A stretch of 7,165 nt of DNA from positions 1 through 7,165 of the forward strand of contig JAFUFG010000116.1 of assembly GCA_017470045.1 (NCBI GenBank), written 5' to 3'. Origin of the DNA: Bacilli bacterium (GTDB lineage: Bacteria > Bacillota_I > Bacilli_A > RF39 > UBA660). The notes under the pieces are model-generated. The model saw nothing but the letters and a program-made list of their open reading frames with translations. It was not told the origin of the DNA and did not search any database. A program made the position numbers and the translations under genes. Of the stretch, positions 1 to 6,410 are shown one piece after another. The first letter of the stretch is position 1; every line of letters begins with the position of its first letter.

Positions 1-417
1 GATTGGTTAGATGTACAACCAATTGAAGAAGGAAATACTTTTAAATATTCTATTAAGAATATGATGCAAAAGACGAGTGATATTCAAGTTCGTCTTCAAA
101 AAATGAAAAATACTTTTCTGGACAGAGATCCAGATTCAATACATCGCCTTTTAGGTGAACAAATCGAAAAAGTAATGCATCTTGAGTGAGCTAATGCAAG
201 TGGAAAAGTAAAACTTTCTACAGCAATGTGTGTAAAGGCTTTTCAGACGGTTTATATGGATAGTAGGTCTCCTTACTTTGTAAAGGATACTGAAGAATGT
301 AGTGTGTTTAATTATTATAATGCGTTTACTCAACTTGTTACTGACGATAGCAAAGATATATTAGGAAAGTTTGAAAAAACTCTTCTAGTTGATTCACTAT
401 TTAATTTAATTGATTAA
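1..417 (+). CDS. 3' end of an unidentified phage gene (partial)
   Basis: The open frame enters from the left edge and ends at TAA 415-417, giving the last 138 residues of a protein. It stays open only if TGA 187-189 is read as Trp; the other Trp in the fragment is a normal TGG at 4-6. No signal peptide or membrane segment is visible in this part. The fragment is mixed charged and hydrophobic and probably alpha-helical in its first half. Its C-terminus has an N-Y-Y-N-A-F-T stretch (residues about 104-110) followed by a D/K-rich helix. That faintly recalls the C-terminal part of DUF932-type phage proteins, but this is weak and I do not assign a family. Its stop overlaps the nrdD start in TAATG, so it is probably cotranscribed and translationally coupled with nrdD. 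Confidence 0.8.
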
Positions 418-2541
418 TGCAAGTAATAAAAAGAAATGGAGAGAAACAAGAATTTGATTTCTCAAAAATTAAAAACGCAGTAAACAAAGCATTTAATGCT
501 GTTCATAACGCAGATGCTCCTGATGAATTCATTGATTATTTAAGTACTGTTACCGAAACATTTAAAACTGATATAACTGTTGAAGAAATTCAAAATTTTG
601 TTGAATACTCTTTAATGGGACAAGGTTGATTTGATGTAGCTAGAGCATATATTGTTTATAGAGAAAAACATTCTGATTCTCGATTAATTCAAGAAAGACT
701 TGATTATATGGATAAATATAGTCATTCTGGAGATAATGCAGCATCTTCTTCTGAAACAGATGCTAATTCAAATGTTTCAATTAAAAATGTTGCAAACTTG
801 GAAGGAGAAGTTTATAAAACATTTAATAGAAACGTTCAGAGAGCTAGAATGAAAGAAAAACTTTCTAAAATGTTTCCAGAAGTAGCTAAACAATATATAG
901 AGGATCTTGATAATCATATTATTTATACACATGATGAAGCATCCACTCCAGTTTTAAAATATTATTGTTGCGCAGTAACACTATATCCACTAATGACAGA
1001 TGGTGTAGGAAATATGGATGGCGTAACACCAAATCCACCAAACGATATTGCGTCATTTAGTGGTCAAATTACAAACCTTATTTTCCTATTAAGCTCACAA
1101 TGTAAAGGTGCTGTTGCTGTAGGTGATTATTTTATTGCATTAAATTATTATGTGATAAAAGAATTTGGAGAAAAGTGATATGACAGACTTAACGAGATTG
1201 TTACAAAAAACCTTGAAAATAATCACGATGTAAAATACTACATTCGTAAGGGCATGAAACAGTTTATTTATGGTGTAAATCAACCAGCTGGAAACAGATC
1301 GTTTAATTCTCCATTTTCTAATATAAGTTATTATGATTCTATTTACTTTGAATCATTGTTTGGTGATTTTTATTATCCGGATGGAACAAAACCTGAATGG
1401 AAAGCAATAGATGTTCTTCAGAGAATGTTTATGGAACTTCATCGTGAACTTAGACTTATTAAACCACTAACGTTTCCAGTATCCACAATGGCGTTAGTTC
1501 ACAACAATTCAGAATATCTTGATAAAGATTATAAAGATCTTTGTGCAGAAGAGTGAGCTAAAGGTGGAAGTTTCTTCTGTTTTAACAGTGATAATCCTAC
1601 ATCATTGGCAAGTTGTTGCAGAGTTCTTAATGAAATTACTGAAAACACATTTAGTTCTACAACAGGAATGACTGGTGTTATGACTGGTTCATGTAACGTT
1701 ATAACATTAAATTTAAATCGCATTATTCAAAACTGGTTCAGAAGTATTCCTAAAATGGAAGATGACTTTGGAATAGGAATAGTACCTAGTGAATTACAGG
1801 TTGGAAAATATCTTGTTAAATATCCAGAAATGCAACAGAGCTTAAAAAAGTATCTTATAAGTATTCTTGAGCGAGTCTATAAATATCAAATCGCTTATAA
1901 AACAATGCTATACGATCTTGAAGATGCAGGAATGTTTACAGCATCCAATGCAGGTTATATTTACATGAAGAAACTTTATAGTACTGTAGGCTTGATTGGA
2001 TATAGCGAGGCCGCTCGTTTTCTTGGATATACTGTTGGAAATAATGATGATTATAAATCATTCTTACAGCTTATTTTAGGAACAGTAAAAGAACAGAACA
2101 AATTACATTCAATTCATGATAAGAAAAGACCTTTCCTTATGAATAGTGAAGCTATTCCAGGAGAGAATCTGGCTGTAAAACTGTATCAATGAGATTCTGA
2201 GGATGGATATTGAGTGCCAAAAGATCAAAATTTATATAATTGTTATTTTTATAATCCTTGAGATAACACAAGCGTTCTTGATAAACTCAAGCTTCATGGA
2301 AAAGACATTTCAAAGTATACTGACGGTGGACAAGCTGCTCATATTAATTTAGACGCACATCTAAGTAAAGAACAATACCTTAAATTAATGGATTTTGCTA
2401 TGTTAAACGGAAGTAGTTATTATACATACAATATTCCAATGAGTGAATGTGCAGACTGTCATCATACTGTTAATGCTCCTATTAACGAATGTCCTATTTG
2501 TCATAGTAAGCACATTAAATATTGGACTAGAATTATTGGGT
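417..2541 (+). CDS. nrdD: nrdD exon 1: class III anaerobic ribonucleoside-triphosphate reductase
   Basis: This is the large catalytic subunit that reduces ribonucleotides to deoxyribonucleotides with a glycyl radical, without oxygen. Exon 1 encodes residues 1-708 and the first base of codon 709; joined to 3588-3676 the protein is 737 aa. Residues 1 to about 95 form an ATP-cone (starts V-I-K-R-N-G), the allosteric ATP/dATP-binding domain. The catalytic barrel carries C184-C185 and the C400-C401-R402 motif typical of NrdD cysteines. Four cysteines (C678, C681, C692, C695) form the C-terminal zinc site. The predicted glycyl-radical residue is G708 in R-I-I-G, and the next residues Y-L come from exon 2. 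Six in-frame TGA codons (at 627, 1176, 1554, 2190, 2211, 2259) must be Trp. The ATG overlaps the upstream TAA and has no Shine-Dalgarno, so it probably starts by coupling. Reading on without splicing gives TAA at 2541-2543. Confidence 0.95.
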
Positions 2542-3587
2542 AAACAATATTGCCCCTTTTATTAGTAATAATATAAGAAAACCCAGAATATGCTGGAAAA
2601 CCCTTAGAGCTTTAACTACCAAAGTGTAAAAATGTTAAAGATTGGGCAATCAGCAGACACTAAATCAAATTATACAAAAAATCTTGTAAGATATCTTGCA
2701 AGTCTCACAAAAATTTATTAACTTTGTATAGATTTAGGGTTTCAGAGACTACCAATGGGAATCCATGTTTGGATTATGGTATAGTCCACTCCCTTTTATG
2801 TAACATTTAATAAATTTTTAATATGAGAAAAGAAATTCGTTATTGTGATGTTTGCGGAATAGATTCCGAAACAAAAGGCGTATATAACAGAAAAGAAATT
2901 GGATGTTTATGCGATAAACATTGAGAGCAATGACGCCGACTTGGAAAATTTATGGATAATAATCCAAGATGCGTTTTTGATCCAAATGAAATCAGATTAT
3001 GTGATGGTTATGCAGAAATAGACACGTATGATGCTTATGGAAATGTAGTAACAACTTTTAAATTAGATTTAGAAGATGTTCCTAAATTATCTGGGCATAA
3101 ATGAAGAACTGTATTTAAAAATGAAAAACCTTATTTATTTACCGGGAATCAAAAATCAGAGCGTATATATTTCCATCGTTTAGTTTTTCCAACAGAGAAT
3201 CAAATAGATCATATTTCTGGAGATACTTCTGATAATAGAAAGTGTAATTTAAGAGAAGCATCGATTCAAGATAATATGAAAAATTTAAAGAAAAAATCTA
3301 ATAATCCCTCTGGCATCAGAGGTGTATCATTTGATAATAAACGACAGAATTGAAAATGCGATTTTACGTTTGAAAAAATGAGAATTTATATCAAAGCTTT
3401 TCCGTCTATTGAAGAAGCGGTGTATGCTAGATATCTATTAGAAAAAGCGTTTTTAAAGGAGTGGAGAAACGAATCTAATAACGAAGAATATTTAAAACAT
3501 ATTAACAATTTATCAGAAACTGCAAAAAAAGCAGTTTATGAATATGTTACACAAAAAATAAATTCTGCGAAAGCAGGGGTATAAAGG
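2542..3587 (+). ncRNA. Group I self-splicing intron in nrdD
   Basis: A catalytic RNA intron of 1,046 nt splits codon 709 of nrdD. Boundaries are set by three things: a U ending exon 1 (2541), a G ending the intron (3587), and restoration of G-Y-L-T with the correct NrdD C-terminus. The core pairs by eye in group I order: P1 2538-2541 (GGGU) with 2552-2555 (U-G at the splice site); P3 2582-2585/2756-2759; P4 2591-2595/2651-2655; P5 2610-2616/2634-2640; P6 2660-2666/2731-2737; P6a 2671-2678/2723-2730; a further hairpin 2683-2690/2695-2702; P7 2747-2751/2782-2786; P8 2760-2764/2771-2775. The conserved segments near 2646-2657 (CAATCAGCAGAC) and 2741-2751 (TTCAGAGACTA) resemble those of T4- and Bacillus-phage group IA introns. 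The endonuclease gene lies after P7, in the P9 region. The exact subgroup and the 3' P9/P10 pairings are unresolved. Confidence 0.93.
2823..3584 (+). CDS. Intron-encoded HNH homing-type endonuclease with AP2 domain
   Basis: A 253-aa protein inside the nrdD intron, most likely the nuclease that spreads the intron into intron-less nrdD alleles by double-strand cleavage near the insertion site. The N-terminus has a putative zinc knuckle (C8, C11, C28, C30, H33). A phage-type HNH core follows: H-R-L-V at 118-121, I-D-H at 128-130, and D-N-R-x-x-N-L-R at 137-144, with the third histidine position apparently Asn, as is common in this family. N-x-S-G-I-R-G-V begins near 161 and opens an AP2-like DNA-binding domain to about residue 220. 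Four TGA codons (2922, 2931, 3102, 3351) are Trp at positions where the family has aromatic residues; one Trp is TGG. The start at 2823 is the first ATG after the ribozyme core, with no Shine-Dalgarno in the AT-rich leader. The TAA stop ends three bases before the 3' splice site. Cleavage activity is inferred. Confidence 0.88.
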
Positions 3588-3676
3588 ATCTAACGTGTGT
3601 AGATAACTGGTCAAAAGAACGACAGATAGAACAAAAGTCTCGCATTTATACTAAAGAACAAGATATACAATGTTAA
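3588..3676 (+). CDS. nrdD: nrdD exon 2: C-terminus of anaerobic ribonucleotide reductase
   Basis: This exon supplies the last two bases of Tyr709 and residues 710-737, ending at TAA 3674-3676. After splicing the junction reads G-Y-L-T-C-V-D-N-W, matching the conserved tail of NrdD proteins, where the glycyl-radical Gly is followed by Tyr-Leu, a short linker, a Trp and a charged helix (here K-E-R-Q-I-E-Q-K-S-R). This tail packs around the radical loop in known class III enzymes, so the spliced form is presumably the active one. The Trp here is TGG. The last codons overlap the nrdG start by 7 nt. The exon is too short and lacks a start to be a gene alone. Confidence 0.92.
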
Positions 3677-4167
3677 AATATGTTGATACACAAATTGTCT
3701 TCTCAGAGATACCAAATGAAATTACGTTGGCCATAAATATATCAGGATGTCCTAATCATTGCCCTGCATGTCATTCTAAATATCTCTGAGAAGACATTGG
3801 AAAGCCATTAAACAAAGAAGCCATTTTAAAGTTAATCTCAGAAAATGAAGGAATAACTTGTGTTTGTTTAATGGGCGGAGATCAAGCACCTAATACTATT
3901 ACATGGCTTGCACAATGTATAAAAGAAAAATATCCTGATTTAAAGGTTGCTTGGTATTCTGGACTAGCAAAGATTCATAAAGACATTGATACATTTTACT
4001 TTGATTATATTAAAATTGGACCTTATGTAGAAGATTTAGGACCTCTTAATAGTCCAACAACTAATCAAAGACTTTATTGTAAAGGAAAACATTTACATAA
4101 AATGGATGTAAGTAATGAAATGTTTTATGATATAACAGATAAATTTTGGAAAAATGGTACAGATTAA
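3670..4167 (+). CDS. nrdG: NrdG: anaerobic ribonucleotide reductase activating protein (radical SAM)
   Basis: A 165-aa activase that uses a [4Fe-4S] cluster and S-adenosylmethionine to create the glycyl radical on NrdD (predicted G708). The cluster motif C-x3-C-x2-C is at C27, C31 and C34 (G-C-P-N-H-C-P-A-C), and a G-G-D stretch at 69-71 matches the SAM-binding GGE-type motif. The length is close to the roughly 155-175 aa usual for NrdG. TGA at 3787-3789 encodes W40, just after the cluster loop where NrdG proteins have Trp; three other Trp are TGG. The chosen ATG at 3670 overlaps the nrdD stop by 7 nt and gives a normal N-terminus; starting further in would remove the first strand before the cluster loop. 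The 3' end overlaps the thioredoxin gene by 14 nt. No Shine-Dalgarno is visible, so coupling with nrdD is likely. Confidence 0.95.
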
Positions 4168-4465
4168 AACCTGCGAAGACCTAGAAAAAGTTAATTCGTT
4201 AAATAGTTTGTGCTTTTTAAAAATTGGTGCACCGTGGTGTGGACCATGTAAAGTTCTAAATAAAATTATAGATGATGTTGAAAAAGAACATTCTGATATA
4301 TTATTTTTAGAAATTAACGTTGACGATTGTGAAGAAGATTTAATAGATAAGTTTGGAGTTCGAAATATTCCTGTAACGATTGTATTAAAAGACGGTCAAA
4401 TACAATCAAAGGAAATTGGAATACAAACAAAAGATCAAATAGAAAGTAGACTTTTATGCAAGTAA
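4154..4465 (+). CDS. trx: Thioredoxin
   Basis: A single-domain thioredoxin of 103 aa, the typical family size. It is a cytoplasmic dithiol-disulfide oxidoreductase with the classic active site W-C-G-P-C at residues 28-32 and the cis-proline at P73 (N-I-P-V). There is no signal peptide. It overlaps nrdG by 14 nt and orf72 by 10 nt, so it belongs to the operon. Its place directly after nrdDG suggests it is the electron donor that re-reduces the NrdD cysteines, as shown for thioredoxin/redoxin-dependent NrdD subfamilies. This is inference, because other NrdD enzymes use formate. It could also serve another phage or host protein. The only Trp codon is TGG. GGA about 5 nt before the ATG is a weak ribosome-binding site. 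Confidence 0.95.
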   Translation: MVQIKTCEDLEKVNSLNSLCFLKIGAPWCGPCKVLNKIIDDVEKEHSDILFLEINVDDCEEDLIDKFGVRNIPVTIVLKDGQIQSKEIGIQTKDQIESRLLCK

Positions 4466-4674
4466 TTGTATTTGATAAATTCTTTAAATGTGTTTATAGA
4501 CTTCACAAGATTCCTCTAGATTGAAACTTTCTCCAGGTCGCAAAATTATTAGATTTACAACATCCGGCAAATGAATACCAAGCCATAAGACTTATGGATG
4601 ATGCTGAGTTTTGTATAGATGATTATGTATATGAAGATGAAAAGTTAAAACTAACAGACTCTAATTGTAAATAA
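4456..4674 (+). CDS. Small protein of unknown function (72 aa)
   Basis: I do not recognise this protein. It starts at ATG 4456 inside the thioredoxin gene (10-nt overlap) and ends at TAA 4672-4674, one base before the dUTPase start. TGA 4522-4524 is read as W23; under the standard code the gene would be only 22 codons, so it is easily missed. The N-terminus is basic and hydrophobic (V-I-V-F-D-K-F-F-K), the middle is leucine- and alanine-rich and probably helical, and the C-terminal third is acidic ([15 protein letters not shown]). No cysteine motif or membrane segment is visible. Support comes from tight packing between two certain genes, an open frame through its whole length, and overlap spacing like its neighbours. 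The acidic tail could mean a protein-protein or DNA-mimic role, but that is a guess. Confidence 0.75.
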
Positions 4675-4675
4675 T

Positions 4676-5116
4676 ATGATTGATGTAAAAATTAAAAAGT
4701 TGGATGAACGTGCTATAATTCCAGAATATAAAACAGAGTTGGCAGCGGGAATGGATCTATATGCTGTACTAGATCATACCATTACACTAAGACCGCTAGA
4801 AAGAACTCTTGTTAAAACAGGTTTATCAATAGCTCTTCCTGCTAGTTATGAAGCTCAAATTCGTCCAAGAAGTGGATTGGCTCTTAAACAAGGCATTACT
4901 GTTCTTAATACACCTGGAACAATAGATGCTGATTATAGAGGTGAAATTGGAGTGATTTTGATTAATCTATCTGATACTCCTGTTGAAATTCATCCCATGG
5001 ATCGTATTGCACAAATGGTTATTGCTAAACATGAAACTGCAAACTTTACAGAAGCCGATCAATTATCAGATACAGAACGTGGTTCTGGTGGATTTGGTAG
5101 TACAGGTGTGAATTAA
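4676..5116 (+). CDS. dut: dUTP diphosphatase (dUTPase)
   Basis: A 146-aa trimeric-type dUTPase that hydrolyses dUTP to dUMP and pyrophosphate. This keeps uracil out of DNA and supplies dUMP for dTMP synthesis. All five family motifs are present in order: motif 1 A-G-M-D-L-Y-A (24-30), motif 2 R-P-R-S-G-L-A (63-69), motif 3 [11 protein letters not shown] (81-91, catalytic Asp and the Tyr that reads uracil), motif 4 around D-R-I-A-Q-M-V (109-115), and the flexible C-terminal motif 5 [10 protein letters not shown] (135-144). Nothing is missing, so it should be active. It has no Trp and therefore no TGA, and reads cleanly in the standard code. It follows orf72 by one base and overlaps the ligase start in TAATG. 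No Shine-Dalgarno is evident before its ATG. Confidence 0.98.
   Translation: MIDVKIKKLDERAIIPEYKTELAAGMDLYAVLDHTITLRPLERTLVKTGLSIALPASYEAQIRPRSGLALKQGITVLNTPGTIDADYRGEIGVILINLSDTPVEIHPMDRIAQMVIAKHETANFTEADQLSDTERGSGGFGSTGVN
5103..5107 (+). promoter_or_regulatory. Possible ribosome binding site for the ligase gene
   Basis: AGGTG lies 8 nt before the ATG at 5116, inside the end of the dUTPase gene. It is the best Shine-Dalgarno-like match before any start in the window and supports the 5116 start. It is short and could be chance, since it also encodes part of the dUTPase C-terminus. Confidence 0.4.
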
Positions 5117-6321
5117 TGGCTAAATTTAATGACACATTAATTTGTAGAGACGCCAAAGGTAAATGTAGGCGTGTAGACATTTCATTAGATTGATCTGATG
5201 ACTTACACGCTTATATCATAGAACGTTCTAGTGGATTATTGGATGGAAAACAAGTAGTCGCTCCAATAATAGAGATACATAAAGGTAAAGCTAAACGTAC
5301 TGTAACAGAACAAGCAACTTTACAGTATAATAGTGAACTTAAAAAATATCTTGATAAAGGGTATAAGAATATTAAAGATCTTGGCATTGAAAATCTTACT
5401 TTAGACGCTGCTGAAAAAGCTTTGCCTAACGAAAATACTGATCAAAATGGTGTTTTAAAACCAATGTTAGCTAAAAAATATCAAGATGCTAGTCCTAAAT
5501 TACTTGAAAACGAATGATACGCAAGCAGAAAAATAAATGGGGTGAGATGTTTCCTTTTCTGAGATGGAAACGAAATAAAAACGGTTTCTAGAGGTGCTAC
5601 AAATTACGATGTTCCTACTACTCATTTAAGAACGAACTCTAAGTTAATAAACTTTTTTAAACAATACCCAAATATAATATTAGACGGCGAATTGTTTAAA
5701 TTCGGGTTAACGTTGAACATAATCAGTGGATTATGTAGAAAGCAACAATGAGAAGATTCTATGAATCAACTTGAGTTTTATATGTATGACATTGTTGATT
5801 TAAATAAGCCTTTTGTAGCAAGATATAATACGATATTAAAAATTCAGGAACTTCTTGGATTAATATTTTCTCCAGAAAGAGAATGAACAAATTCTGACTT
5901 AAAAATACAGGTTGTTCCACATGAATTAATTTCTGGTGCAGAAAATATTAAAAAGTTACATGATAAGTATGTATCTGAAGGCTGAGAAGGTCTTGTAATT
6001 AGAGACAAAGTTACTCCGTACAAGCCAGGGGCTAGAGGAAATTTTATGTTAAAATACAAAGCGTACCTTGATAAAGAATATTTAACAGTGGGTTTACAAG
6101 AAGGGCTTAGAAGAGAAGACTTCACATTTATAATGGAAACTGAGTCTGGAAACAGATTTAATGCTAAGCCTATTGGTTCTAGAGAAATCAAAGAACAATA
6201 TCGTGCTAATTTGAATAATATTATTGGAAAGATGGCAACTGTTAAATATTTTGAAATGAGTGGAGCAGGAACAGACATTCCACAACAACCTATTTGATTA
6301 GGAGTTAGAGAGTGCGAATAA
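5116..6321 (+). CDS. lig: ATP-dependent DNA ligase with WGR-like N-terminal domain
   Basis: A 401-aa enzyme that seals nicks in duplex DNA through a lysyl-AMP intermediate. Residues 1 to about 105 resemble a WGR-type domain, with R-S-S-G-L-L-D-G-K near 36-44 and K-G-K-A-K-R-T-V-T-E-Q-A near 56-67. The nucleotidyltransferase core follows: motif I K139-I-N-G-V-R144 (adenylated lysine K139), motif III L-D-G-E at 189-192, motif IV E-G-L-V-I-R at 291-296, motif V K313-Y-K315. An OB-fold tail ends in a typical G-V-R-E-C-E, so the gene is complete. Motif I has Asn where many ligases have Asp (KxDG). All seven Trp codons are TGA (5191, 5515, 5560, 5749, 5884, 5983, 6295); under the standard code the gene would look broken into pieces. 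The start overlaps the dut stop by one base. Confidence 0.95.
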
Positions 6322-6340
6322 AAAATTGTAAAAATTTGGA

Positions 6341-6410
6341 ATTGCGAAATTTTTATTGTATATTTGTTGGAGAAAATTTCACAAATGTCAAATTTTAAAA
6401 ATTTCGCAAT
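6341..6410 (+). promoter_or_regulatory. Long inverted repeat (hairpin) abutting the GIY-YIG start codon
   Basis: A perfect 15-bp inverted repeat, ATTGCGAAATTTTTA (6341-6355) and its reverse complement (6396-6410), with a 40-nt loop. The loop holds a second stem, ATTTGT 6362-6367 with ACAAAT 6381-6386. The right arm ends at the base before the ATG at 6411, so in RNA the whole upstream initiation region would be double-stranded. This resembles the hairpins that block translation of T4 homing-endonuclease genes on early transcripts (known for I-TevI and some freestanding ones). It could instead be a terminator for the operon, but no U-run follows the right arm. It is the only sizeable non-coding gap in the operon apart from the intron leader. 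Confidence 0.75.

Noticed and set aside
1529..1723. 64-aa minus-strand open frame
   Set aside because: It is opposite the conserved CCR region of nrdD and shows nothing recognisable.
627..2261. TGA codons as selenocysteine sites
   Set aside because: They occur in almost every gene, several per gene, at Trp positions and not at catalytic cysteines; no SECIS-like hairpin consistently follows them.
417..2543. nrdD as a pseudogene broken by six stop codons
   Set aside because: All the stops are TGA, the frame never shifts, motifs remain intact across them, and neighbouring genes show the same pattern. Recoding explains it.
3378..3584. A separate 68-aa gene starting at the internal ATG
   Set aside because: It is the C-terminal part of the HNH/AP2 protein after the TGA-encoded Trp at 3351; the continuous frame starts at 2823.
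5844..6278. 144-aa open frame on the minus strand
   Set aside because: It lies entirely opposite the ligase core, which has clear motifs; no recognisable domain was seen in the minus-strand product.
6385..6410. ATG at 6385 as an alternative start, preceded by TTGGAG
   Set aside because: It is in a different frame from the GIY-YIG gene and leads to a short product ending at a TAA without known features.
6322..6410. A second group I intron starting after the ligase
   Set aside because: The ligase C-terminus is complete and no P3-P7 core segments are seen; only a simple hairpin is present.
6341..6410. Classical rho-independent terminator
   Set aside because: The stem is AT-rich, the loop is 40 nt, and the right arm is followed directly by ATG and coding sequence, not a T-run. 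A weak termination role is not excluded.
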